Source: Takakia lepidozioides (Eukaryota > Streptophyta > Takakiopsida > Takakiales > Takakiaceae). Taken from it: a stretch of DNA of 64,000 bases. Under the pieces are notes generated by a model. The model saw nothing but the letters and a program-made list of their open reading frames with translations, was not told the origin of the DNA and did no database searches. The position numbers were made by a program, and so were the translations under genes. The DNA is taken from positions 44,578,001 to 44,642,000 of the forward strand of contig CM060733.1 of NCBI GenBank assembly GCA_030704615.1, written 5' to 3'. Of this stretch, positions 47,880 through 59,840 are shown one piece after another. The stretch's first letter is position 1; every line of letters begins with the position of its first letter.

Positions 47880-48614
47880 GGCCAATTTTGCTAGGGGAAT
47901 GTAGTCGGTAGACGAGCCAGACAGAGAAGACGGAATCTTACGCAGAAGATGCAACAGACTAAAACGTCCACACAACTTTCATGCAAGCACTTGAGCACGC
48001 CGTCACTCCACAGTAGTACAAAGATGAAAGCAAAACCACCCTTACTGCCACGGCAGTGAAGTTTAAATAGCATTAGGTCATAATCCAATCTTTGTGTCAT
48101 GTGGCATTTACACATAGGTCAGCCAGATGTCGTTCCAGCCTGACCATATAAATAAGCCACATCATCTAGTTCCATCCTAATCTAATCCTAAACTAGATGT
48201 TAGAATAAGATAGCATATAATAAAGTCGTAGGCTGTTGCCAGCTCATCCTCATGCATTAGGTAGAAGTTCATTCAGACCACATCATAGCTGAGTCCATCC
48301 CTTTTAAATCCCTTGTTCATCCTCCCATCATCCACCTTCCATTCATCTAAGGCAGAAAAACAGGTGAGGGGGAATCCCATCATCACATATGTGATGCATG
48401 CTAGGGCCACTATGAGCTGTGAGCTCCTCGAACTAAGATCTCAGGAAAAACGAAGAAAGAGGTAGCCTAAACAAAACTACACACCCGATGCAAGAGAGAT
48501 GAAAAAACCTAGGGAAGAAAACCTCACCCTGCAAGCTGGGTGGAGGACAAAATATCCCATAGGAAAAACCCCAATTGCTACAAATGGTGCAGAAAACTGT
48601 CACGCAATTCAAAA
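47880..48614 (-). other. Probable 3' untranslated/LTR portion of the minus-strand gypsy element
   Basis: It lies directly downstream (minus sense) of the gypsy integrase C-terminus. It has no coding signal. The LTR ends could not be fixed because no second LTR is in the window. Confidence 0.35.
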
Positions 48615-50572
48615 CTACTCTAAAGTGGAAAAAACCATGGCCTGATCACGAGTTGCTCGAGCTGTAGGGGTGAAAATCACCTGGCGATTCTCAACATTCA
48701 AACAGGTTAGATCAAAAGTGAATGTACATGGCACAAGCAGGGAAACATGAACAGGGCTAGCAAGGTGATGAGTGGAAAAATGTTGGGGAATTAACACATA
48801 CTGCCTACCAAGAAGAGTATCAGAAATCAGGTAAGGTCCATCAATCCGCCGCTTGGCCTTGGATACCTGCTTACCAGGCTGAAGCCTTACACATATAGAC
48901 TGCCCTACCTTGAAATACTCAGAATACACAACCCACCTGTTATAATTCTTGGCCTGAGAAGCCTGGGCAAACACAATGTTAGATTTAGCTGTTTCACGCA
49001 AACGACGACGTTTAGCATCCATGGGAAGCAAAAAGACTTCCCAATTTTCAGGCTTAGTAGCTAAAACCTACAGCCAGGAGATATGCAAATGAGTCTGACA
49101 TTTCCTACCATACAAAAATTCAAAAGGTGAGATCTTGGTATTGGCATGGATAGAAGTCCTATAGGCAAAGAGCAGAATAGGCACGGCAATATCCCATTCA
49201 TCAATTAGCGTTCCATTCTTTTTGAACATCTGGCACATAGTTTTGTTAAATCGTTCTGTCAAACCATTGCATTGGGGATTTTAGGGAGCAGTAACGGCAT
49301 GCTGAGTGTTGAGATTAAACAAGACAATCTCCATAAGTTGGTTGCAGAATTCAGTTGCTTGATCCGTGAGGATTTCAAGAGGGCAACCATGACGCGGTAT
49401 CACCTTATCAAAGAAGAACTGCACCACCTCATCACTATCCTTAGCAACCAGAGGTCGGAGCTCAACCCATTTTATCAGGTAATCCATAGCAACCACAAGG
49501 TATGCATGGCCCTTGGACGTGGATTAGATCTAAGCGAACCCTGGCAAATGGTTCAGTCACCGGGATTGGCTGCAAAGGTAAAGGAGCTTCGGTCCTAGGT
49601 AGGATAGTCTTGGCATGACAGGGTACACACCTTGCAATGAAAGCTGAGACATCTTTAACTAAGCCTTTCCAGTGATACTGCTCCTGCAATCTTTTGATAG
49701 TTTTAGCAACCCGCAAATGGCCAGCATAAGTAGAAGCATGGTACAGTTCGAGTAAAGCAGGGACAGTGGACCTAGAAGGGACTTCCATAGCAGAGGTACC
49801 TTCCAAAGCAGTGACTTTGAACAATCTCCCTTCACTTTCCCGGTGGCTGGGTAAGTGATAGTTGACTTGTCTCATGAGCAGCTTGGATATGCCACTAAGG
49901 TGGGTGCCGGTTTTGCACCTGTGGAGGAGAGCATTGTACAATGGATCATCCATGCCTACATCACTTATGGCCACACAATAGCAGATTAGTGCAGGCGAGA
50001 AGAAAGTGGCAGCCCCCGTTCTCTTCCTTTCGTGACCCTGACTTCATTTTCAGTTGGCTGCCTATGAGGAAGCAAGCAGGCTGTAAAGCGCAGCTTAGTC
50101 CCTTGGTCGGGAAACAAACCAAGGTAGTGCAAGACAAGATGAACAGGCCTAAGGTAAGGGAAAGTACCAGAGCCTGCTGCATGATGCCAGACCGGAATTC
50201 ATGCCAATACCAAGGAAATTCAACCAACATCAAACTGAAGCACATCCCAAGTGTCAAGCAGATCTGGAGGAACATAAGGATAATCCAGCAGATGACACAA
50301 GACAAATGGATCCGAAACAGGCACAACAGGTGAAGTAGAATGCGAAGTGTGAGGAACAAGGTCATGCAAGGTAGTGTAACGTTCAGGGATTTTGGGTTCT
50401 CCTCGAGTCAAAGCATCTGCATTGACATTTCCTTCCCACGCTTGTAAGATATGGTGAAGTCATAGCCTTGCAGTCACAGAGCCCACCTAGCTAATCTGCC
50501 AGTGAGTTCACGAGGAGTAAGCAAGGCTTTCAAAGGTAAATGATCAGTTTCAATTGTAAAATGACAAACATG
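48615..50572 (-). pseudogene. Ty3/gypsy pol fragment (RNase H to integrase C-terminus), minus copy
   Basis: Minus-strand order is: an RNase H piece (about 50572-50400, TIETDHLPLKALLTPRELTG), a linker, and the integrase zinc-binding region (49974-49460, ALLELYHASTYAGHL then IARCVPCHAKT). Catalytic-core pieces follow (ILTDQATEFCN, MTERFNKT), then the C-terminal GPY-like module (KAKRRIDGPYLI) to 48615. The core Asp/Glu positions are visible but frames are broken repeatedly. It is closely related to the plus copy at 60319-61991. Confidence 0.85.
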
Positions 50573-50878
50573 AACGCAACTACTCTATCACAGACAAAGA
50601 GGGCTTAGCTGTAATTTTTGGTGTGAAGTATTTTTGCAAGTACCTTCATGGATGTCCCTTTGTAATTGAAACTGATCACCTTCCATTGAAAGCTTTGCTT
50701 ACTCTTAGGGAGCTAACTGGGAGGCTGATTCTACAGGCTTATGAATTCAAGATTACCTTCAAGCGGGGCAATGACAACATTAATAGCCCTTACTCGTGGG
50801 GAAACCAAGCAAGCAGCCCCTTACACCAGCCTTGATGATTTGCTTCTTATTCCCTCTCCCACAGCTCAACCTATTCAT
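50573..50878 (+). pseudogene. Ty3/gypsy RNase H fragment, 5' part of the plus copy
   Basis: It begins YSITDKEGLAVIFGVKYFCK and continues with VIETDHLPLKALLTLRELTG. It abuts the minus copy head to head at about 50572. It is cut at 50878 by the CACTA element and resumes at 60319. Confidence 0.85.
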
Positions 50879-51818
50879 CACTACAACAGATGAGCGTTTT
50901 TATGGCTGCACATATGGCTATTTTTTCAGTCCTATATGCGTTCATGACTACATCACTTTGTAGTGAAAAAAACCCTGTCATAGCGACTAGTCTTTAGGAC
51001 TGCATTTTGCAAGTCATAGCCATGACTGTGTGCGCGGCACCTGGAGTCATGTATAAGAGAGTGATGTAGTCACAACTCTATGACTTACATATGATTAACT
51101 ATATGACTACATTGTCTGAGCCTTGCCTACATGGAGAGGCTTTAGAGGAACACATGCACCACTGCGCAAGCGACACGTCACGACATCTGTTGCACTTCAG
51201 CTGTGACATGTGGCAGTTAGTCAGAATATATGACTAGCATATATGACTATTTATTTTACACGTGTTGAAAATATGGATAAAAGAATGTCGTGTCATATAA
51301 TGCCACGTGTTCTAGTTCGAACAAGGTTTATGCCACGTGTCATCAAGAATGTATCTGAAAATAATTTAATAGTTTATATTTTAAATTTTAAATTCTTAAA
51401 TTTATATTTTATTTTTGAAAACAGGGGGTAGCAGCTTGGAAAAATTTATTAAATGGTATTATTGTTTAATTTAATAATGTTATATAAAATGAAAATAGAT
51501 GAAATGATTTAAATTCTTCATTACATGGTGAAATTCCGATATAAAAACAGAATGGACCCCTCTTGCATACTAGCAACCACAAGGACATTCAAAATAGACA
51601 AGTACAGGGGTATACACGCCCTGTAAATTATATTACAAAAATCCAAATGAGACCAATGTCCCAATGGACACCTGAAAGGCCACAAGGTCCAAAAATCCAT
51701 GCTTGAAAAGGCCCAGTAAGCAAAAATAAACAAGCCCACACATGGGTTGAATTGTTGTAGTACTAGTTTGTTCTGGTGCTACTAGAATCAAGGACCCTGT
51801 TAAACAGTGCAATACTTA

Positions 51819-53940
51819 CTAAGAGGGAAAAACAGGGTTAAATGTGTTGAAGAAGGTGCCTTGATTAACAGTGCCTGATTTGATCAATTGTGCCGTTGCT
51901 GTTACGACTTCCAGTTGACCATCTACCCATGCAGGTTTCTTGTACCTATTCTTCCACAAGGAATCATAGGTAATCTGGAGCTTGAAATCCGGCCCTCTTG
52001 GATGAATCTGCACCCACACTCTATCCCTGCTCCTTCAGCTATCCATGCCCCTGCACAAATCATGCATACATCCTTGCCTTGTTGCTAGCAGCTGACAATG
52101 ACAACCTAGAATTGCTGGAGCAAACACCCCAACCCTACTTATCACACTAGTTCCTATGCTGACTTGCGTCTGCTTCCAATAGGTTCACCTTTTGCCTCGA
52201 TTGTTCTACCATTGACTGAGGTCGGAAACGTATTCATCCTAGAGCTTCTCCTCGAGTCTCTGTTATCTATTTTTCGATACTTTCTTGTCGACCACATTGG
52301 CAGTAACATGTCATAAACCAACGAGCTAACTTGCAAAATTCAACATGAAAATTTAGGGACGACTCTGATAGCAGGGGAAAACAAGGAGAAATATGTTGAA
52401 GAATGTACCTTCATTAGCAGCGCCTTGTTCTATGAATTGTGCTGCTGCCGCTGCTGTTTCCAGTTGACCATCTACCCACTTGTAGCCGTTGTGCTATTGA
52501 AGAAGGTGCCCCCTTCCCCCATCATTTGATCATAGGTCTCCAAAGCCTCCATACCACGTCCTTGCTCTGCATACCCTGCAAGCATCACATTCCATGACAC
52601 CACATCTCGTTCAGCCTATGTCAGTTTGCCTGCCTCACAAAGCATCTTCAAATGCCCATAAGTGCCAGAAGAGGCATTGTGGACTCTCTCTCTTGATCCA
52701 CTTCCAGAAGTTGTACTGGTCACGGTTGATGTGCCTGGTTTTATCAACTGTGCCGCTGCAGCTGCTGCCTTCAGTTGACCATCTACCCATGCAGGTTTCT
52801 TGTGGTTATTGATCCACAGGGAATCATAGGTAATCTTGTGCTTGAAATCTGGCCCTCTTGGAAGAATCTGTACCCACTCTCTATCCCTGCTCCTTCAGCT
52901 ATCCATGCGTCTGCACAAAATCATGCATTCATCCTTGCTTTGCTGCTAGCAGCTGACAATAACAGCCTAGACACCCAACTCAGCTTATGACCCTAATTCC
53001 TATGCTGAATTGCGTCTGCTACTCTCTGTAATCTAACAGGCATTCACCTTTTTGCCTCGATTGTCTCACCATTGAGTGGGGTCACAAAAGTATCCATTCC
53101 ACAGCTTCTCCTCATCTCTGTTACATACTTTCATGTTGTCACATTGGCAGTATCATATCAAACTCACTCCAAACTAGATTCACTCAACCAGCTAACTTGC
53201 AGAATTCAACAAGAAAATTTATGGCCGATTCTGATAAGAGGGAAAAACGGGGTGAAATGTGTTGAAGGAGGTGCCTTCAGTAGAAGTGCCTGACTTTATC
53301 AATTGTGCCGCTGCTGTTGCCACTTCCAGTTGACCATCTACCCATGTAGGTTTCTTGTAGCTATCATTCCACAGGGAATCATAGGTAATGTGGAGCTTGA
53401 AATCCAGCCCTCTTGGATGAATCTGGACCCACACTCTATCCCTGCTCCTTCAGCTATCCATGCCTCTGACAGCCTAGAATTCTACCAGCAAACACCCCAA
53501 CCATACTGGTGTGGAGTTCTTCCCCAAAACACCCCAACCCTACTTATCACAATCTGAAATGCATCTGCTTATCTTTGTAATCCAACAGGCATTCACCTTT
53601 TTGTCTCCATTGTCCCACCATTGACTGGGGTTGGAAAGTGTTCACCCCAAAGCTTCTCCTCACCTCTGTTATATGTTTTTGGATACTTCCCTGCTGCCAC
53701 CCTGGCAGTAACTTGCCAAAGTCACTCCAAACCACCATAGATCTACCCAACGACCTAACTTACAGAATTCAATATGCATCTTGCGGCCGAGTCTGATGAG
53801 AGGGCAACACAGGTAGAAATAGGTTGAAGAAGAAGGTGCCCTTACCACATTGTCCTTGACCTCGTGTCCTGACCCATGGAGGATTTGACCGACCATCAAT
53901 CCAAAAGGACCTCTTGTGTGTACTACTTGTGTCTGTAGTC
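51819..53940 (-). pseudogene. Repeated OSB-like (PDF-motif) exon fragments captured in CACTA X
   Basis: OSB proteins are plant organellar single-stranded-DNA-binding proteins with C-terminal PDF motifs. Here two exon-like modules recur on the minus strand. Module b reads RGPDFKLQITYDSLW then YKKPAWVDGQLE (about 51905-52010, 52765-52870 with PDFKHK, 53330-53430, and a variant STHKRSFWIDGRSNPPWV near 53870-53935). Module a has an EEKLW...DPSQWW pattern (about 52195-52290, 53055-53130, 53610-53690). Frames are kept inside modules but are broken between them. The OSB assignment is from motif memory. Confidence 0.6.
52500..52640 (-). pseudogene. PPR repeat fragment in CACTA X
   Basis: On the minus strand it reads ERDVVSWNVMLAGYAEQGRG then MEALETYDQMMGEG, one PPR-L/S unit. 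It lies between OSB-like modules and is closely related to 56517-56700 and 57600-57740. Confidence 0.75.
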
Positions 53941-54687
53941 AGGTAATGTCGGATTGGTCTGTGAGATCGAACTACTACGGCGCAGCTGAGTAGGTAGAGA
54001 TTGAAACACACCTGCTAAGACCAAGCTGACTCTCCCAAGAACAGCGAGCTTATCCTCGTCTCGTCTCACTACAAGAGATGAGCGTTTTTAAAACTACGGA
54101 TTTGGCAGTATACGACTACAGAGCGCTGAAATGCGTTGCAGTCATAGTTTTATCACTTTATAGTAATGGATATCACTACATGACACCGGAAAATTAGGGA
54201 GCATTGGTCAAACATTGTTGACCATGATGACAAAGATGGTTTTATGACTAGTGTGATATGTTTGACTACACGTGGACGACGTTTCATGGAATCTTGTGAC
54301 TCCATGACTAAAGATGGTTTTATAGCTCTATTTATACGACTACATCCTTACACGTGTCATTTTGAAAGCACATACATGAATGTATTCATCCATGAATGTA
54401 TTCATCCATTGGATGAGTTTATCCATCGATGACATGACATGTAAACTTATGAGTCTCTTACTGCAAATTGTTTCATAACTCTATATATATGACTACATCA
54501 CTACACGTGTCATTTAAAAGGCATATACATTAATGAATTTATTCAATGGATGGGTTCATCCATCTGCCTATACGGTGTGTCGATTTGATATCTGTTCAAT
54601 AAACTGGACCTGGATGGACGTGGCTTAACAAGGATCGCAAGATATATGAGATTAAAATACGCAATGGTCATGGTTGTACAAGGTTAG

Positions 54688-54755
54688 GGATATGCAGGGG
54701 CGTGGGATGGAGGCTTTGCAGACCTTCCTACTCTTGAGCAAATGATGCAGGAAGG
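54688..54755 (+). pseudogene. PPR fragment in CACTA Y
   Basis: It matches the PPR piece at 59740-59840 (reverse) and the unit near 56640-56700 (GGGCGTGGGATGGAGGCTTT then GAGCAAATGATG). It is out of frame and short. Confidence 0.6.
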
Positions 54756-54879
54756 AGAAGAGGAGGAGGAGATGAGACGAGGAGAAGATCCCAACATTCT
54801 TGTGAGCTCGCCGTTCTTGGGAGAGAGACGAGATGAGGAGAAGCTCGCCGTTCTTGGGAGAGTCAGCTTGGTCTTAGCA

Positions 54880-55733
54880 TGCCGTGTTTCAATCTCTGCC
54901 TGCTCAGCTGCACCGTGGTGGTTCAATCTCACATACCAATCCGGCATTATCTGACTACAGATACAAGTAGCACACACAAAGGGTCCTTTTGGGTTGATGG
55001 TCGGTCAAATCCTCTATGGATCATGACACAAGGTAAAGGACAATGTGGTGAGGATACCTTCTTCTTTGACATATTTCAGCCTGTTTTGCCCTGTTTGGCA
55101 GCATGAAAGTATCAAAAAATAGGTAATAGAGATAAGGAGAAGCTTTGGAATGAACACTTTTCCGACCCCAGTCAATGGCGGGACAATGGAGACAAAAAGG
55201 TGAATGCATGTTGGACTACACTAGAGAGAAGTAGATGCAATTTAGAATTAGAACTACTGTAATAATTAGGGTTGGGGTTTGCTGGAAGAACTTCACGCCA
55301 TCAGTGTCAGCTGCTAGCAGCAAGTATTCATGATTTGTACACAGACAAGGATAGTTGAAGGACTAGGGATAGAGGTCCAGGTTCATCCAAGAGGGCCGGA
55401 TTTCAAATACAAGATTAGTTCTGATTCCCCATGGATCAATAGCTACAAGAAATCTGCTAATGAGAAAATGGTCTGCTAATGAAGGCACGTTTTTCAACAC
55501 ATTTCACCCTGTTTTTCCCTCTTATCAGAATCGGCCCTAAATTTTCATGTTGAATTCTGCAAGTTAGTTGGTTGAGTGAACCTGGGATAGTTTGGAGTGA
55601 CTTTGATATGATACTGCCAATGTGACAACAGGAAAGTATCCAAAAGAGGTAACAGAGATGAGGAGAAGCTTTGGAATGAATACTTTTCTGACCCCAGTCA
55701 ATGGTGGGACAACCGAGGCAAAAATGTAAATAC
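54880..55733 (+). pseudogene. OSB-like (PDF-motif) fragments in CACTA Y, first cluster
   Basis: It contains the variant module b STHKGSFWVDGRSNPLWI (about 54965-55020) and module a KEKLWNEHFSDPSQW (55130-55200). Module b then recurs as VHPRGPDFKYKISSDSPW (55385-55450), followed by module a EEKLWNEYFSDPSQWWDNRG (55650-55725). The last is cut by the hAT element eight bases later. Confidence 0.6.
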
Positions 55734-56485
55734 CAGTGTTGGGCGGTTACCCGCCTGGGCCCCGGGTAACCGCAGGTTCCGGTTCCGGTTATGTGGAACC
55801 GGACCCGCCTGTGCAGAACCGGAACCGGAACCGGAACCGCTCATTGGGGATTGTGTGGGAACCGGAACCGGCGGTTCCAGCTCCAAAGCGGTTCCGGTTC
55901 CGGTCCAAATTTATGTATTTTTTTTAGATGTGCTTTTGCTGCACCATAAAAGGTAACCATAGAATTACACATGTTTAATTTGTTTTGTATTTTGAATTAA
56001 GATCCTTATGTAGTTAGTTTGTTTTAGTTGTTTTTTGCTACACCGTACGACAACTTATAAAATCTCTGGTTTTCCGTTTTTAATGGAGACCATGCGTATA
56101 TAACTAGTTATATATACCATAAAAGACAATCACAAAAAACATATAAGTTTATTTACTTCTGTTTTACTAATAAATTCCCTGGTTTTAGTTGAAAATTCTC
56201 AGTATGACCAATCAGATCAGTTCATCTAATTTTCCAGAAGAATAAAAAATTAAAAGAATTTAATATATTTTTAAAAAAGAACCGGAACCTAACCGGAACC
56301 GGTGTTTTTTTTCCAGCAACTAACCGGTAACCGGAACCGCCCCCATGTTAAAAAGTCGGAACCTGAACCGGACCGGAACCGCCTTAATAAAAAATAACCG
56401 GATCCGGATCCGGAACCGTCTCTTCAAAAATTTGTGGAACCGGAACCGAAGGTTCCTTCACAAAGGCAAGAACCGCCCAACACTG
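55734..56485. mobile_element. hAT-type non-autonomous element (752 bp) nested in CACTA Y
   Basis: Terminal inverted repeats start CAGTGTTGGGCGGTT and end AACCGCCCAACACTG. The 8-bp target duplication GTAAATAC occupies 55726-55733 and 56486-56493. An 8-bp duplication with CAGTG-type ends is typical of the hAT superfamily. Subterminal parts are full of GGTTCCGG/CCGGAACC copies in both orientations. The interior is AT-rich without coding capacity. Confidence 0.92.
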
Positions 56486-56516
56486 GTAAATACCTGTCAG
56501 ATTACCCGATGTCATT

Positions 56517-57022
56517 TTGAACACTGCCCCTGCCTTGGTGGACATGTATGTCAAATGTGGGTGCATCGAGGATGCAAAGGGAGTGTTCAACACTATGGCT
56601 GAACGAGATGTGGTGTCATGGAGTGCGATGTTTGCAGGGTATGCACAACAGGGGCGTGGGATGGAGGCTTTGGAGACCTATGAGCAAATTATGAGGGAAG
56701 GGATACTGAAGCTCGACCACATAACGTGTGTATGTGTTTGCAATGCGTGTGCAAGCCTGGCAGCCCTGGAAAAGGGCAAAAGGTCCATGGTTGCATCGTC
56801 AAAGCTGCAAATGTACCAGATGTCATTTTGAACACTCCCCTGGTGGACAATATGTATGCCAAATGTAGGTGTAGCAAGGATGCAAAGGGAGTGTTCAACA
56901 ACATGGCTGAACAAGATGTGGTGTCTTGGAGTACCATGATGACCACCTTCCCCGGTGAGTCTCTCTCTCTCTCCTCCTCTGATGCCCTCACACTGTCCAG
57001 TGGAAATACAGTTAGGCATTAA
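56517..57022 (+). pseudogene. PPR fragments in CACTA Y, two tandem units
   Basis: Unit 1 reads ALVDMYVKCGCIEDAKGVFN, ERDVVSWSAMFAGYAQQGRG and CNACASLAALEKGK. After a frame change, unit 2 gives VDNMYAKCRCSKDAKGVFNN then EQDVVSWSTMMTTFPG. No start or targeting region is present. The frame is broken at about 56790. It is likely a captured or duplicated piece of a PLS-class PPR gene. Confidence 0.8.
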
Positions 57023-57539
57023 ACCTCCCTAAACTTGTTTTGAATATGTGACATGGGCAAGGACCTTAAGGACTATCTCAATGGCCTACTTGCCCTCGTC
57101 GCTAGACTGAAATTTAAACTCGGGGTGGGAAACTACAAGTGCATCCACGAGCTACCACACTTAACATACATGTTGACAAGGGTGTTGTGTAGAAAAGAAT
57201 TTAATGCCTTCAATCCACTTAATATAATGTGAGCATATGCACCTGATTTTCAGTTCGTAGGCCTTTCAGCTTGATGCTCTTATGCTTGAGACAGGGGACT
57301 TAGGTATCTGAATATGCTGAAATTATGCCTAGCTGGTTGAAGTTTGTAGAGCCTCTTTTCAGTTGCAGGATGGGGAAGGCAGGGGGAAAGGAGGCGGGGG
57401 TAAAATAGAATACTGTTCAGTATGACTCTTGGAGCAATTCCAGCTTAAAATGTGATGATGTCACCATTGGGGCATGGACCTCTTGGTCGTTTACAAGGGA
57501 CTTGGTAGGGTCAGCATGATCATAGGAGTGTATGAAGGC

Positions 57540-57870
57540 TGGCAGCCCTGGAATTTTATAACCAGATGTCAATCTGAACATCCCCTAATTCTGGACATAT
57601 ATGCCAATGTCAATGGAGTTTTCAACACTATGGCTAAACGAGATGTGGTGTCGTGGAGTGCGATGCTTGCAGGGTATGCACAGCTGGGGTGCGGGATAGA
57701 GGCTTTGGATACCTATGAGCAAATGATGGGGGAAGGGTGAAGCTCAACCACATCATTTTAGTGTTTGTTTGCAGTGCGTGAGCAAGCCTGACAGCCCTAG
57801 AAAAGGGCAAAGAGGTGCATGGTTGCATCACCAAAGCTGGAATTGTACCATATGTGATTTTGAACAATAT
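57540..57870 (+). pseudogene. PPR fragment in CACTA Y, third unit
   Basis: It reads NGVFNTMAKRDVVSWSAMLA, then YAQLGCGIEALDTYEQMMGE, then in another frame the LEKGKEVHGCITKAGIVPY part up to about 57860. It is a repeat of the 56517 region with frame breaks. Confidence 0.75.
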
Positions 57871-57929
57871 GTTGAGTTGAGTTGTTTGTTTCCTAGAACA
57901 AATATAGGCTGTCATTGTTAGCTGCTAGC

Positions 57930-58800
57930 AGCAAGACAAGGATTTATGCATGATTTGTGCAGAGGCATGGATAGGTGAAGGAGCAGGGATGGAGTGTGGG
58001 TCCAGATTCATGTAAGAGGGCCAGATTTCAAGCTCCAGATTACCTATGATTCCCTGTGTCGAAGGATAGCTACAAGAAACCTGCATGGGTAGATGGTCAA
58101 CTGGAGCCGTAGCAGCGACACAATTGATAAATCAAGCACTGGTAACGAAGACACCTTCTTCAATAGCACAGCGGCTACAAGTGGGTAGATGGTCTACTAG
58201 AAACAGCAGCGGCAACAGCACAATTGATAGAACAAGACACTACTAATGAAGGTACGTTCTTCAACATATTCCACCCTGTTTTCCCCTGTTATCAGAGTTG
58301 TCCCTATATTTTCATGTTGAATTTTGCAAGTTAGCTCCGCGTTGGTGGATCTCTGGTGGTTTTGAAATGATTTTGACATATTATTGCCAATGTGGTCGAC
58401 AGGAAAGTATTGAAAAAACATATAACAGAGACGAGGAGAAGCTCTGGAAAGAATACGTTTTCGACCCCAGTCAATGGTGGAACAATTGAGGCAAAAATGC
58501 TTGTTGGAAGTAGACGCAAGTCAGCGAGTATGGTAAGTAGGGTTGGGGTGTTTGCTGGAACAATTCTAGGCTGTCATTGTCAGCTGCTAGGAGCAAGCCA
58601 ATGATATATGCAGAGGCATGGATAGCTGAAGGAGCAGGGATAGAGTGCATGGGTCCAGATTCATCCAAGAGGGCCGGATTTCAATCTCCAGATTACCTAT
58701 GATTCCCTGTGGAAGGATAGCTACAAGAAACCTGCATGGATAGATGATCAATTGGTTGGTTTTGAGCTGAAGAGCACGACCCCTGCAGGGATGTCTCTCC
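57930..58800 (+). pseudogene. OSB-like (PDF-motif) fragments in CACTA Y, second cluster
   Basis: Module b is at about 58010-58110 (RGPDFKLQITYDSL, frameshifted). Module a is at about 58420-58490 (RDEEKLWKEYVFDPSQWWNN) and module b again at about 58650-58755 (ITYDSLWKDSYKKPAWIDDQ). The order repeats that of 54880-55733. Confidence 0.6.
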
Positions 58801-59739
58801 ATCTGTAGATCTTTTAGGAAGTGGAAGGCTAGGGCCCAACTTTCTTATGACAGTGTTAGCTGATTTTCAGTTCTTCTCCTCAGCTCGGTGCCTTTCTGTT
58901 TCCAAGTTATGGCAGTAGTTTCTGGCTGCAGTCTCTTTTCCTGCTAGACTCTTTAGCTCTATGCAGACCCCCTTCTTTGCTTGCCTTCCTTCTTACTACT
59001 CTTTCTTGTCTTGGTACGCGAAGCTGTGTCTTCCTCTTTCAGCCTCTATGGCACTCTATCCAGAGGTTATTTTTTCCTCTTTGTATCCAAGGACATTTTA
59101 TGTCCATTACCTATAAAGTTCTGGAGGCCACTGTCCCCCACTGTCCCTCTTTGTTAACAAAAATAAAAATAAAAAAGACAACAATGGCTTCCATTCTATT
59201 TTCCTAGAAACCTAATGAGAATTTAAATCAATTAATAATCTAAATATTATAATTATATGATTTAATTTATTAAATTAAAATCTTATTAAAAAACCTCTTT
59301 AGTCATGAAGTTATATACTCATGACTACATCATGGCAACGTGGCATTATATGATACGATATTCTTTCCCACGTGTAGGTCATATATGTTGTCCATGTGGA
59401 CACGTGTCACATCCGAAGTGCTACATGTATCCCTCTGACGCCTCTCCAATGGAGTCATACTTTGTAGACATGTAGTCATATAGTTAGTCATATATAAATC
59501 ATATAGTTGTGACTACATCGCTCTCTACAACATGACTCCAGGTGCCACGCACGCAGTCACGGCTATGACTTGCAAAACGCAGTCCTAAAGACTAGTCGTT
59601 ATGACAGGGTTTTTTCACTGCAGAGTGATGTAGTCATGAATGCATATAGGACTGAAAAAAATAGTCATATGTGCAGTCATAAAAACGCTCATCTGTTGTA
59701 GTCTCTCTCCCAAGAATGGCGAGCTCACTTCTCCTCGTC

Positions 59740-59840
59740 TCGTCTCCTCCTCCTCTTCTCTTTCCTGCATCATTTGCTCAACGCCTTCATCCCACGCCCT
59801 GCATATCCTGCTATCATCGTGTTCCATCCCTCAGCTACGT
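59740..59840 (-). pseudogene. PPR fragment in the right part of CACTA X
   Basis: The minus strand carries YAGRG/MKAL-type PPR remnants followed by GAGCAAATGATGCAGGAA. The orientation matches the other cargo of X (minus). It is paralogous to 54688-54755. Confidence 0.55.

Larger units (their letters stand above)
54067..59701 (-). mobile_element. CACTA-type transposon Y nested in X, opposite orientation
   Basis: The left boundary CACTACAAGAGATGAGCG matches the right end of X over about 380 bp. The right boundary (59701) matches the left end of X over about 400 bp, so Y is an inverted member of the same family. A target duplication TCT occupies 54064-54066 and 59702-59704. A paralogous segment inside Y (54741-54870, reverse) shows the uninterrupted target context with a single TCT. 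The right end lacks the terminal 2 bases (ends GTTGTAG, not GTAGTG). The cargo (OSB-like and PPR pieces) is on the plus strand, consistent with the inversion. No transposase is visible. Confidence 0.82.

Noticed and set aside
51819-58800. A genuine multi-exon OSB or PPR gene spanning the CACTA region
   Set aside because: Modules occur in both orientations, are duplicated several times, are interrupted by a hAT element and carry frameshifts.
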